A stretch of DNA of 37,028 nt from Anaerolineae bacterium (GTDB taxonomy: Bacteria; Chloroflexota; Anaerolineae; Aggregatilineales; Aggregatilineaceae). Both the position numbers and the translations under genes were made by a program. Below are positions 1 through 8,144 of this stretch, one piece after another. The stretch is from contig JAFGHR010000013.1 of NCBI GenBank assembly GCA_016930015.1, forward strand, positions 1-37,028, read 5' to 3'. Below the pieces are notes generated by a model. The model saw only the letters and a list, made by a program, of their open reading frames with translations, ran no database searches and had not been told where the DNA came from. Each line of letters begins with the position of its first letter. The stretch's first letter is position 1.

Positions 1-1157
1 AACGCCCTGACCAGCACTTCCAGCACGGTATGCCCGGCCAGCCCGATGCTGAACAGGGCCAGCGCCCACGCCGTACCCGCCGTATCGGTCGCCGTCCATT
101 CCTGGCGTTCGAGCAGCAGCGCCACCACCGGGCGCGCGAGCACGGCCAGCCCAATCCCCGCCGGGATCGACAGGAACAACACGCTGCTGAGTGCGCCCGC
201 CAGCGTGCGCCGGAAATCGTCCAGGTCGTCTTGAGCGCTCAACGTGGACAGGGTCGGGAAGACCGCCGTACCCACGCTTTGGCCCAGGATACCCAGAACA
301 GTGAACATCAGCGTAAACGCCACGCTGAGCGCGGTCACGCTGCCTTCCATCATGCCGGATGCCAGCGCCGTATTCACCCAAAAATTCACCTGCACGATGC
401 CCAGCCCCAACACGCGCGGCCCCATCAGCAGCAGGACTTCCTGCACGCCGGGGATACGCGAGTCCAGCAGCGGGCGGTAGCGGAAATCCAGCCGGATCAG
501 CATTGGCACCTGGATACACAAATGCAGCCCGGCACCGATCACCGCGCCCCACGCCAGCCCGTGAATATTGTCCCCCTGCGCGAGCACCAGCGCCCCGAAG
601 ATCAGGCCCAGGTTGTACATACTGGGCGCCAGGGCCGGGGCCAGAAAGTGCTGGTGTGCGTTCAAAATGCCCATCGCCAGCCCGCTGACGCCGAAGATCA
701 CAACCGTCAGCAGCATAATACGCATGAGGTCAGCGGTGAGCGCCTGTGTGCTGCTGGCCGCGTTCGGCACCAGCAGGTAACGCGCGATTGGGTCGGCGAA
801 CACAAATGCCAGCAGCGCCAGCACCACCGCGACCGCGATCAGCAGCGTGATCACGGCATTCGCCAGCCGCCACGCGCCGTTGTCGTCGCCGCCCGCCAAA
901 AAGCGCGTAAACACCGGGATGAACGCCGATCCCAACGCGCCGCCAGCCACCAGCACAAACAAAGTTTCCGGCACGCGTTGAGCCGCGACAAACGCGTCAA
1001 GCTGGGCGGTCGCGCCGAACGCCGCCGATATCGCGGACTGGCGCACGATGCCCAGTATGCCGCTGGCGACATACGCCAGCATCACGATCCCGGCGGCGCG
1101 GGCGATCTGGCGACCCGACAGGGCGCGCACGGACGAATCAGGGTGGGTGTCGGTCAT
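1..1157 (-). CDS. murJ: MurJ-type lipid II flippase (MviN family), 3' end outside window
   Basis: Reading the minus strand from the ATG at 1157 gives an uninterrupted frame of about 385 codons that runs off the left edge, so the C-terminus is missing. It begins MTDTHPDSSV and continues with SGRQIARAAGIVMLAYVASG, then GILGIVRQSAISAAFGA and LDAFVAAQRVPETLFVLVAG. This matches the N-terminal helices of MurJ/MviN, including the conserved run of Arg and Ala/Phe around the first two membrane segments. Many further hydrophobic helices follow. MurJ flips lipid II across the cytoplasmic membrane for peptidoglycan synthesis (family knowledge). The start is supported by a GAGG ribosome-binding site at about 1168-1171. 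Full-length relatives are about 500-550 residues, so roughly 130 or more are lost. It could be another MOP-superfamily polysaccharide flippase, but the N-terminal motif favours MurJ. Confidence 0.88.
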   Translation of the reverse strand, partial: MTDTHPDSSVRALSGRQIARAAGIVMLAYVASGILGIVRQSAISAAFGATAQLDAFVAAQRVPETLFVLVAGGALGSAFIPVFTRFLAGGDDNGAWRLANAVITLLIAVAVVLALLAFVFADPIARYLLVPNAASSTQALTADLMRIMLLTVVIFGVSGLAMGILNAHQHFLAPALAPSMYNLGLIFGALVLAQGDNIHGLAWGAVIGAGLHLCIQVPMLIRLDFRYRPLLDSRIPGVQEVLLLMGPRVLGLGIVQVNFWVNTALASGMMEGSVTALSVAFTLMFTVLGILGQSVGTAVFPTLSTLSAQDDLDDFRRTLAGALSSVLFLSIPAGIGLAVLARPVVALLLERQEWTATDTAGTAWALALFSIGLAGHTVLEVLVRA

Positions 1158-1184
1158 AAACCAGACCTCGTTAGTGATAGGTAA

Positions 1185-1364
1185 GGCAATTGCTTCAAAT
1201 TATGGTGGGGCTTTTTGTGCAGCGTCTTCCTCCTGATCCCTTATCGCACACTAGCGCTGTATTTGCCCCTCCATGGCTTGGCCGGGGAAGGGGCAACCGG
1301 GCTTTAGTCCACAGGCTAACGCCCGGTGGGGAGGGGCGTTTTTTGATTTCAAAGCGATAGCCCT
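1185..1364 (-). repeat. Dispersed hairpin repeat, copy A (reverse orientation)
   Basis: This copy fills the gap between murJ and the SGNH lipoprotein gene. The right end is CAAAGCGATAGCCCT and the left end GGCAATTGCTTCAAAT, which are imperfect inverted copies of each other. Inside, on the minus strand, are the shared blocks AACGCCCCTCCCC, GGCCAAGCCATGGAGGGG and GACGCTGCACAAAAAGCC, as in copies B, E and F. The plus-strand reading ends with a GGGGCGTTTTTTG stretch that could act as a terminator. No protein is encoded. Confidence 0.8.
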
Positions 1365-1412
1365 GTAGTGAGATAGGTAATCATCAGAATCCAGGGAATC
1401 CGGGCGCAGTAC

Positions 1413-1450
1413 GCCCGCTGCTATGGTAGCGGCCCGCTGCTATGGCAGCG
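1413..1450. repeat. 19-bp tandem duplication across a stop codon
   Basis: Two consecutive units, GCCCGCTGCTATGGTAGCG and GCCCGCTGCTATGGCAGCG, differ at one base. The second contains the stop codon (1440-1442) of the minus-strand SGNH lipoprotein gene. Each unit is itself a hairpin (CCGCTGC/GCAGCGG in the second). No T-run follows on either strand, so it is at best a weak transcription or mRNA end structure. Confidence 0.7.
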
Positions 1451-3404
1451 GCTCGATCCAGTATTCGGAACTGTCGCCGCTGGCCGTCCAGCCGGTGATG
1501 CCGTTATACGTGACCTGCCACCATGTAAAGCCGTCCGCGCAGCGCGGCCCGCCCACGACCGAGAACACCCCTTCGCCGGGAATGCTGCCGATCGTGCCGC
1601 CGCTCAATGAGGGCACGTTGCGTAATTTGTTCGGCAGGCCGGGCGTGACGCGGCCCTGTCCACCGACCGCCAGCCGCACCGCCGGAGCGCCAGGGCACGC
1701 ATACGTCGATAGATCGGTCGGGCCGACCGCGCCCGTATCGGTGTCTTCAATCTGGGTGGTGGCACCCGCGCCGCCATCATACATCACCTGCCGCCACAAC
1801 TCGTACAGCATTTGCAGCGCGGTCAGGTTGCGCATGGGATAACCATATTGCAGGTGGTTGGCGTCAAAAATGGCGTGCTGACCGTCCGGCGGCTCGGATG
1901 GGTGGCCGCCGTCACCGCTCAAGCCCTTGTTGGGCAGGTTGATCATGGCGCCGTAGTAGTTCCACAGCGGGATATCATACGCGCGCGCGGTGGCGATGAT
2001 GATCTGGTTGATATCCCGCCCGCGCTGGTTGCGTTCTTCCTCGACTTGCAGCGGCGGGATCGTGCTCAGGACCGGGACAATGCCCATGTCGATCGTGATC
2101 TGGACCACGCGTTCCAGGTTGGCGCGGTACTGGTCCAGCGTGATAAAGCCTTCGCTGTCGATGGTACCCAGCATGATCAACGCAACGGATGGCTTGGCGG
2201 TGCGGTATTCGCATACCAGCGGCGTTTCATCCCCGCCGCACAGCGGTGATCCGCTCTTGCCGGGCGTAAGCTGTGTAACCGTGCTCCAGCCGGGCATCGC
2301 GGCCAGTGACGCCGCCGAGAACGAGTTTTCGCCGCGCGCGTTCGGGCCGGAAAAGTAGTTCACTGCGGGCTGAAGATGGCTGTAGTCGCCCAGGTCGTAA
2401 TTTGACGCGAGCTGGTGCATAAAATACGGCGCAAACGTGATGCTGTCGCCCACCTTCGAAAACACGTTGGGCCGGTTGCCTTTGGCCTGCCCGTCGAGGA
2501 ATATCTGGCGGGCGTGGGCCGACACGCCGGAAACGATCGCCAATCCGTCAGATGATCCCCCCGGAATAGTCGCCGCCGGGGCGGCGGTGGGCGCTTCGAC
2601 GGCGGCGCCGGTTACTTCAACCGTGTTCAGATCGATGGTGAGCACCAGGTAATTAGCGGCCACCCAGCCGCGCGTGCCATCGGCTGTCGTCACCTGGAGC
2701 CAGATGTTATCCGCCGTCCGCCCGATGATCGTCAGCGGCGCGTTGGCGTCCAGCGTGGTCAGGATGTCGCCTGCCGTGCCAGGGGTGCCGCGCAGCCGCA
2801 GCCCGCCGCAGCTCGAACACACTGCCGCGCCTGCCGGGGCCGGAGTCGGGCTGATGGGTGTTTGCACGATGAATACCGGCGTGAAGGTCGGCGGCTGGCT
2901 GTAAAACGGCGTATTGCTGGCCACCGCCGCAACCGCCACATTGTCAGAGGCCGCTGCCCCACCTATACCCGCCGCGCTGTCCTGCGCGGGGAAGGGCGTA
3001 TTCGTGAGCGTCGGCGCGCCGGTGGGATGCAGCCCGGCAGGCGTAAACGACGCCGGGGCGGTTGTGGTTTCGGTCGGCGTAGCGCCGGTCGGTGCGCCGG
3101 TGATCGGGGTAGCGCCGTGATCGGATTCGGCGGTCAGGGTTGGGGCCGGTGTGACACTCGGCAGCGGAGTGTCCGCCTGGACATTTTCACTGTTTTCGCT
3201 GGATTCGGCGTCCGGCAGACCGGTTGGTGCGGTGGCCCACGCTACCGGCGTGTTGTTGTCAACGGTTGGCCTGGGTGATTCCTCGCTCTGGCTCAAATTG
3301 CAGCCGGACAGCAGCGCCGCTAATCCCAGCCCGGTAATCACTTGCAGAGCGTGTCGCCGTGCGTGTCGCTGTGCGTGTCGCCATGCGTGTCGCCGAACAT
3401 TCAT
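1440..3404 (-). CDS. SH3-domain / SGNH (GDSL-like) hydrolase lipoprotein
   Basis: A 654-residue predicted lipoprotein. A basic N-terminus (RRHAWRHAQRHARRHAL) precedes a hydrophobic stretch ending in the lipobox LLSGC, with Cys35 as the lipidation site. A Thr/Pro-rich linker (about 40-185) leads to a bacterial SH3 domain (about 190-250, LRLRGTPGTAGDIL and RGWVAANYL). An SGNH hydrolase domain (about 290-560) has a GDS block with Ser321 and a DGGH block near residue 499. A second SH3-like module ends the protein (about 575-654). SGNH enzymes deacylate or deacetylate lipids and glycans; the substrate here cannot be read. Block III reads GTID instead of the usual GxND. The start is supported by an AGGAGA ribosome-binding site before the ATG at 3404. 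A paralog lies at 12264-13793. Confidence 0.85.
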   Translation of the reverse strand: MNVRRHAWRHAQRHARRHALQVITGLGLAALLSGCNLSQSEESPRPTVDNNTPVAWATAPTGLPDAESSENSENVQADTPLPSVTPAPTLTAESDHGATPITGAPTGATPTETTTAPASFTPAGLHPTGAPTLTNTPFPAQDSAAGIGGAAASDNVAVAAVASNTPFYSQPPTFTPVFIVQTPISPTPAPAGAAVCSSCGGLRLRGTPGTAGDILTTLDANAPLTIIGRTADNIWLQVTTADGTRGWVAANYLVLTIDLNTVEVTGAAVEAPTAAPAATIPGGSSDGLAIVSGVSAHARQIFLDGQAKGNRPNVFSKVGDSITFAPYFMHQLASNYDLGDYSHLQPAVNYFSGPNARGENSFSAASLAAMPGWSTVTQLTPGKSGSPLCGGDETPLVCEYRTAKPSVALIMLGTIDSEGFITLDQYRANLERVVQITIDMGIVPVLSTIPPLQVEEERNQRGRDINQIIIATARAYDIPLWNYYGAMINLPNKGLSGDGGHPSEPPDGQHAIFDANHLQYGYPMRNLTALQMLYELWRQVMYDGGAGATTQIEDTDTGAVGPTDLSTYACPGAPAVRLAVGGQGRVTPGLPNKLRNVPSLSGGTIGSIPGEGVFSVVGGPRCADGFTWWQVTYNGITGWTASGDSSEYWIEPLP

Positions 3405-3474
3405 GGTGTCCCCGTCTCCTGACCGGCAGAATCAACCCGTGCCTGCCATCATGATCGGTGTCTGAAGTGGGCGT

Positions 3475-3480
3475 ATTATA
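3475..3480 (-). promoter_or_regulatory. Candidate -10 element of the SGNH lipoprotein gene
   Basis: The minus strand reads TATAAT here, about 70 nt upstream of the ATG at 3404, in an otherwise GC-rich stretch. No convincing -35 box lies at 16-18 bp, so this is a -10 candidate only. Confidence 0.45.
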
Positions 3481-3511
3481 ACGCGATTCCAACGCCGGGC
3501 GAGTGACGCCA

Positions 3512-3776
3512 GGGCTATCGCTTTAAGATCGAAAAATGCCCCCCCCTCCCCGGCCAAGCCATGGAAGGGAAAAGGCGTTCTGACCAGGGATGCTGGCTCC
3601 CCTTTCTCCATCTCGGATGGGAAAAGGGGAAACGTTACCGCAGGTAACGCGGGGATAGGGGCAAGCCAGCGAATTGGTGGCGAAACAAACCATAAAGAGC
3701 CTTAGCTTTATGTGTATGGGATTTAGGGGGAAGGCGCTGCACGAAACACTAACCATCTATTTGAAACGATTTACCC
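3512..3776 (+). repeat. Dispersed hairpin repeat, copy B
   Basis: The left end is GGGCTATCGCTTTAAGATCG and the right end TTTGAAACGATTTACCC, forming terminal inverted repeats. After a CCCCTCCCCGGCCAAGCCATGG block it carries the long inner module seen also in copy G: GACCAGGGATGCTGGCTCCC, a strong CCCCTTTTC/GATGG-type hairpin, CCATAAAG and CTTAG segments, then GGGATTTAGGGGGAAGGC. It separates the divergent SGNH lipoprotein and rimO genes. Confidence 0.85.
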
Positions 3777-3838
3777 TACGCCGCACTTATGTTACATTAT
3801 GGCGCGTGTTGGCCCTCGACGCGCTGCGCTGCCTGCGG

Positions 3839-3844
3839 TATGAT
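3839..3844 (+). promoter_or_regulatory. Candidate -10 element of rimO (GCGGTATGATA)
   Basis: TATGAT matches the -10 consensus at five of six positions and lies 52 bp before the rimO ATG. The same 11-mer GCGGTATGATA occurs 36 bp before rplI. The -35 region is weak: a TTGGCC lies 24 bp upstream, which is too far for a standard spacer. Confidence 0.45.
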
Positions 3845-3896
3845 ACGCGCTCACGAAAAAACAAATCGAGATCATAAAAAATCGGGGTGCCACCTC

Positions 3897-5318
3897 ATGC
3901 CAACTCGCCAGGACGCGTATTATCTGCTCAGCCTGGGCTGTGCCAAAAACACCGTGGATTCGGACTCTATGGCCGCGCTGCTCGACGAGTCCGGTATGCG
4001 GATCGTGGATGATCCCGGCCAGGCCGGGGTGTTGATCGTCAACACCTGCGGCTTTATCGCGTCCGCACGCGGCGAGAGTATCGGCGCGCTGCGGGAACTG
4101 GCCGCCAACAAAGAGCCGGGCCAACTGCTAATCGCTGCCGGGTGCCTGTCGCAGCGTTACGGCCACGATCTCCCGGCGCAGGTGCCGGGCCTGGACGGCG
4201 TGATCGGCACCCGGCGCTGGATGGATATTGTTGACCTGGTGCGGCGGCTGCGAACCCGTACACATCCCAGGCCGATCTATCACCTGCCGGAAGAAGCGGT
4301 CACCGTCGGGAGCGATGAGCGCGGCGTGAGCCGGGTTGCCATCCAGGGACCGAGCGCCTACCTCAAGATCGCGGACGGCTGCCGCCGCCCGTGCGCGTTT
4401 TGCGCGATCCCGGCCATCAAGGGCACGGCTGTCAGCCGCCCCGCCGACCGTATTCTGAATGAAGCGCGGCTGCTGCGTGACGGCGGCGCGCAGGAAATCA
4501 TCCTGATCGCGCAGGACACCAGCGATTACGGTCACGATCTCGGCCAAAACGACGGGCTGGCGCACCTGCTCGACCAGCTTGTGGCCGCTGTGCCGGATGT
4601 GCCCTGGATTCGGATCATGTACGCGTATCCCGGTTACGTGACCGAGCGCCTGATCGATACGATGGCCGCCCGCGCGCAGATCGTGCCGTACCTGGATATC
4701 CCGTTGCAGCACGCCCACCGTCAAACCCTGCTGCGGATGCGCCGTCCGGCCAACATCGATTGGGTGTACCGCACCCTCGACACGATGCGCTCCGCCATGC
4801 CCGACCTGGCGATCCGCACCACGTTTATCGTGGGGTATCCCGGCGAAACGGACGAGGAATTCCAAACCCTGCTTGATTTTGTGACGGATATGCAGTTCGA
4901 CCGCGTGGGTTGTTTTACGTACAGCCACGAGTCGGGCACGCCGTCCGCCGATCTGCCGGATCGTGTTGGAGAAGCGGTCAAGGAATATCGCCGCGACGAA
5001 TTGATGCGCACGCAGCAGCCGATCAGCCTGGCGAAAAACCAGGCGTTGGTGGGCCGTGTGCTGCCCGTGCTGGTCGAGGGTTATGGTGAGGCGGTAGACG
5101 AGGATGGGAACCCGACCGGCGACGTGATCTCGGTGGGACGGTCGTACCGTGACGCGCCGGAGATCGACGGCTATGTGCTGATCGAAGGTGAACTACCGGT
5201 TGGCGGCCTGGTGCCGGTGCGTGTAACCGGCGCGATGGTCTACGACCTGATCGCGTCGCCCGACCTGGCCCCGCCGACCGTGATCCAGCCGGGGACGATT
5301 CTCGGCCCGCAGGGCTAG
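3897..5318 (+). CDS. rimO: Ribosomal protein S12 methylthiotransferase RimO
   Basis: A 473-residue radical-SAM enzyme that adds a methylthio group to the conserved Asp of ribosomal protein uS12. The N-terminal UPF0004 domain has the family signature SLGCAKNTVDSD and further Cys residues in NTCGF and GCLSQRY, which ligate the auxiliary Fe-S cluster. The radical-SAM CxxxCxxC motif is CRRPCAFC (Cys162, Cys166, Cys169). The region from about 400 to the end fits a TRAM domain. VDSD and the overall motif set favour RimO over its tRNA-modifying relative MiaB. The frame stays open upstream to 3789, but the ATG at 3897 places the signature about 10 residues in, as usual for RimO. Its end faces the histidine kinase gene across 18 bp. 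Confidence 0.93.
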   Translation: MPTRQDAYYLLSLGCAKNTVDSDSMAALLDESGMRIVDDPGQAGVLIVNTCGFIASARGESIGALRELAANKEPGQLLIAAGCLSQRYGHDLPAQVPGLDGVIGTRRWMDIVDLVRRLRTRTHPRPIYHLPEEAVTVGSDERGVSRVAIQGPSAYLKIADGCRRPCAFCAIPAIKGTAVSRPADRILNEARLLRDGGAQEIILIAQDTSDYGHDLGQNDGLAHLLDQLVAAVPDVPWIRIMYAYPGYVTERLIDTMAARAQIVPYLDIPLQHAHRQTLLRMRRPANIDWVYRTLDTMRSAMPDLAIRTTFIVGYPGETDEEFQTLLDFVTDMQFDRVGCFTYSHESGTPSADLPDRVGEAVKEYRRDELMRTQQPISLAKNQALVGRVLPVLVEGYGEAVDEDGNPTGDVISVGRSYRDAPEIDGYVLIEGELPVGGLVPVRVTGAMVYDLIASPDLAPPTVIQPGTILGPQG

Positions 5319-5336
5319 GCCGGGATCAGCGCCGTA

Positions 5337-7148
5337 TCAGTCCACGGCAGGCAGATCGAACCAGAAAACCGACCCGCCGCCCGGCGTGCTCTCCACCCCG
5401 ATATCACCGCCCAACTTGCTCAGGATGCGTGATGCAATCGACAGCCCCAGGCCGAACCCGTCGGCTTCGCATTTGTGAAACCGTCCGAATACCTGGAATA
5501 CCTGCCCGGTGTGTTCCGGTTGGATGCCAAGACCGTTATCGATGACCTCGTAACGCACTCGTTTTTCCCGATCCGTGCGGTGAAACCCGCGAATTCGAAT
5601 ACACGGATCGGGATTGTTGGAGCCAATATATTTCACCGCATTGTCGATCAGGTTGGCGAATACTTCTTCGATCCACGGGCCGTAGGTCAGGGCGGGCGGT
5701 ATGTCCGGCTCAATCGTAACTTTCATCTGGCGTGTGGTGATTTTGTTCTCCATGCGTTCGATCGCGGCCTGGATGACCTGGGTTATGTCAGTTGGCTCGA
5801 TGGTTTGGGTGGCGTCGCGCAGATGCGCCAGCAGCAGCAGGTTTTCGATGACACTGTTCATGGTTTTGGTTTTGCGGTGGATGGTTGTCAGCATATCCTG
5901 AGCGTCAGGCGGCAGGATATCTTCATAATCGTCGCTCAGGGTTTCGGTATACCCCGTGACCACGGTTAGCAGGTTGGACAGGTCGTGGGCCATCGCAAAG
6001 CTGAAGGCGTCCAGTTCTTCGTTACGCCGTTCGAGTTCAAATGCGTGTTGGTGGATGATTTCTTCGGCTTGTTTGCGCTCGGTGATGTCGTGCATCACGA
6101 GCAGCCGCCCGGCATAACGCCCTTGATTGTTGTACAGCAGTGAGATATGCATGTCGAAGCAGCGCTGTTGATTGTTACTGTCGTAAATGACAACTTCTTC
6201 GCTTTCAACTTCACGCCGTTCACTGTAGTGCTTGAGCAAGTCCGGGTAGTTGGCGAAAACGATCCGGGCTGGCAGCCCCACAGCATAGGATGCTTTGATT
6301 CCGGCTGCCTGTTGAACAGCCGGGTTGAGATCAACGACGCGGTCGATAGCGTCGAGCACGATCACCAGGTCGCTCATCGTTTCGATCAGGGCGGCGCGTG
6401 CTACTGGTGCAACATCAAGCAGACGGAAGTTAAACATAGCATGTGCCAGTGCCAGACTACTCAGAAAAAACGCGAACACGGTATTATCAAGATACGCGAT
6501 AGGCCGGATGTGAAGCACATAACACAGGTTGGCCACCCAGGGCGGAACAAGCGCGGCGAGCATCGACGCCATCTGGCCCTGGAACAGCCGCGGCTGGCGT
6601 CGAGTGGTTCGGATCATGGCCAAGCAGCTCGTGGTAAGTACGATGTAGTGATAGACTGCTTGAACCCAAAACAACGGTCCAAACCCACTGCGCCAGACCG
6701 TGAACGAGCCGGTATCTACCAGGTGGGGCCTGACCCAGTACAGATTGTGATGTTCGTTGGTCCACACCACGGGCAGTGTAGCTGTTGGGTGAATGAGCAT
6801 CAGCGCCAGGCGGCGGCGTGTGAGCCAGTCGGTTTTGCCGGTATATTCGGCCACCAGGGTCATCCACGCGGTAGGGATGTTCACAATGCCCAGGTATTTG
6901 AACTTGGCCCAAAACAGCTTGGTTTTCAGGTCAACCGCGGCCATTTCAAGTGTGTAGGCAAAGCTCCACACGCTGAGTGATGCCATCAACACGGTGCTGG
7001 GACCGGCAGCGGGTGCAGGTCGCCGCCGCCACGTATAACGTGCCAGCGCCAATGATGCCAGGGCTACACCCAGCAGCGGGATAGTGAACGGTGTACGCTG
7101 CCAGTGTCCACGTGTGCGCCGGGTCAACCAACCACGCAGCTTAGACAC
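5337..7148 (-). CDS. Membrane sensor histidine kinase (7TM - PAS - HisKA - HATPase)
   Basis: A two-component sensor kinase of about 603 residues. The N-terminal third has about seven membrane helices typical of the histidine-kinase 7TM domain. A PAS domain follows (IETMSDLVIVLDAIDRVVDL), ending in the linker LLVMHDITERKQAEE. The H-box is FAMAHDLSNLL, with phospho-acceptor His at 388. The ATP-binding domain has an N-box (NLIDNAVKYIG), G1 (DNGLGI) and G2 (GFGLGLSIA). No response regulator is adjacent, so it is an orphan kinase with unknown partner and signal. The frame also offers a GTG at 7193, but a good promoter places transcription start at about 7192. I therefore prefer the GTG at 7148, preceded by GGGAAAATC. 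Sampled base composition is clearly less GC-rich than its neighbours, suggesting a different origin. Confidence 0.88.
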   Translation of the reverse strand: MSKLRGWLTRRTRGHWQRTPFTIPLLGVALASLALARYTWRRRPAPAAGPSTVLMASLSVWSFAYTLEMAAVDLKTKLFWAKFKYLGIVNIPTAWMTLVAEYTGKTDWLTRRRLALMLIHPTATLPVVWTNEHHNLYWVRPHLVDTGSFTVWRSGFGPLFWVQAVYHYIVLTTSCLAMIRTTRRQPRLFQGQMASMLAALVPPWVANLCYVLHIRPIAYLDNTVFAFFLSSLALAHAMFNFRLLDVAPVARAALIETMSDLVIVLDAIDRVVDLNPAVQQAAGIKASYAVGLPARIVFANYPDLLKHYSERREVESEEVVIYDSNNQQRCFDMHISLLYNNQGRYAGRLLVMHDITERKQAEEIIHQHAFELERRNEELDAFSFAMAHDLSNLLTVVTGYTETLSDDYEDILPPDAQDMLTTIHRKTKTMNSVIENLLLLAHLRDATQTIEPTDITQVIQAAIERMENKITTRQMKVTIEPDIPPALTYGPWIEEVFANLIDNAVKYIGSNNPDPCIRIRGFHRTDREKRVRYEVIDNGLGIQPEHTGQVFQVFGRFHKCEADGFGLGLSIASRILSKLGGDIGVESTPGGGSVFWFDLPAVD

Positions 7149-7198
7149 GATTTTCCCATTCTGATAGCGACGGGCTAAACAAAACACGCCCACTTTCT

Positions 7199-7227
7199 AT
7201 TATAGGTGGAAACGATTTCATTACCAA
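7199..7227 (-). promoter_or_regulatory. Sigma-70-type promoter of the histidine kinase gene
   Basis: On the minus strand, TTGGTA (7222-7227) is followed by a 17-bp spacer and a perfect TATAAT (7199-7204). The predicted start is about 7192, which argues either for a leaderless message from the GTG at 7193 or for the internal GTG start at 7148. Confidence 0.65.
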
Positions 7228-7250
7228 GCGGCTGTGTTGTCAGGGCAGAG

Positions 7251-7320
7251 CAATCGCTTTAAAATCGAAAACCGCCCCGCGTTAGCCCGGAGGGGAGGGG
7301 CGGTTTGAAGCGATAGCCCT
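7251..7320 (+). repeat. Dispersed hairpin repeat, copy C (minimal form)
   Basis: This is the shortest copy, about 70 bp. It has the left end CAATCGCTTTAAAATCGAAA, one GC-rich hairpin (AAACCGCCCC pairing with GGGGCGGTTT) and the right end TTGAAGCGATAGCCCT. It has lost the inner modules, so it shows the two ends of the family almost joined. The rest of the gap (7321-7435) shows nothing recognisable. Confidence 0.75.
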
Positions 7321-7435
7321 AGGGATACGTTCAACCCATGTGATAACCTGGATGTCTGTCATGATCGGTTAGTCCTGATTCCTGGTGCGCGCCCGGTTTA
7401 GGTTCTTCCAGGGAAATTATTTTTATGGCGCAGCC

Positions 7436-8038
7436 TTATCCATGCAGCAGCGGCGTGACGTCGCGTTCCAGAATGGCGCGGCTGATGGCTCCTGGCGGCC
7501 AGGCTTTGACCAGTTCGCCGTTAGGGCCGATCAGGTAAGACGTGGGCAGGCTTTGGCCCCCGTAGCGATCGAATACGCCGCCGGTTGTGTCCAGCGCGAC
7601 AGGGAAGTCAAAACCGTGCGCCTGCATAAAGCCGCTGACAGTAGTGGTTGTCTCGCCTATGTTGACTGCCAGCAGGCTGAAGCCCTGGTCCCGGTGCGCC
7701 ACGTGAAAGGCGTTCAGGTCCGGCATTTCGGCCTGGCATGGCGGGCACCACGTCGCCCAGAAGTTCACGAGCACGTATTGCCCCCGAAAATCAGCCAGCG
7801 ATACCGGTTCGTCCAGGCCGGGCAGTGAAAAATCAAAGGATAAGAGCGGGGCGGGCCTGCTGATCTCGGTATTATTTTCGTCCGTATCGCGCAGAGCAGC
7901 ATAACCTGCGGCCAGTATCACGACGCCGGTCACGACTGCGCCCACCATGATAACCCGCCGGTCGATTCTGTTCCACCATAATGTTTGCCGAGTTTGTCGC
8001 GTTTGCCGCCTGCGGCGGTCCATGTGTTGTTTGGCCAT
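7436..8038 (-). CDS. TlpA/ResA-like membrane-anchored thiol-disulfide oxidoreductase
   Basis: A 200-residue protein with a very basic N-terminus (HMDRRRRQTRQTRQTLW), one membrane helix (about 29-50, VIMVGAVVTGVVILAAG) and an extracytoplasmic thioredoxin fold. The active site is WCPPC (Cys98 and Cys101), preceded by YVLVNFWAT. The cis-proline loop is in SLPTSYLIGP. TlpA/ResA proteins reduce disulfides outside the membrane, often for cytochrome c maturation; no cytochrome gene lies nearby, so the client is unknown. The ATG at 8038 has an AGGAT ribosome-binding site. QTRQTRQT comes from a short near-tandem DNA repeat. Confidence 0.88.
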   Translation of the reverse strand: MAKQHMDRRRRQTRQTRQTLWWNRIDRRVIMVGAVVTGVVILAAGYAALRDTDENNTEISRPAPLLSFDFSLPGLDEPVSLADFRGQYVLVNFWATWCPPCQAEMPDLNAFHVAHRDQGFSLLAVNIGETTTTVSGFMQAHGFDFPVALDTTGGVFDRYGGQSLPTSYLIGPNGELVKAWPPGAISRAILERDVTPLLHG

Positions 8039-8144
8039 AACTTTTTTGTATCCTGTCTATGTGTAATCACACGTGCCCACGCATGATTACGCATGATTAC
8101 GCGCTGCCTTCTACTTGGATGCAGGCGCGCCGGGTGCGTTGCAT

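Noticed and set aside
30-1184. A 384-codon plus-strand open frame
   Set aside because: Its translation is rich in Arg/Gln/His with no domain, and it lies opposite a clear MurJ reading on the minus strand.
1185-1364. Small proteins in the repeat copies
   Set aside because: Open frames within the copies are low-complexity Pro/Gly/Arg, change frame between copies and lack ribosome-binding sites.
4128-4928. A 266-codon minus-strand open frame within rimO
   Set aside because: It is antisense to a highly conserved radical-SAM gene and has a composition typical of shadow frames.
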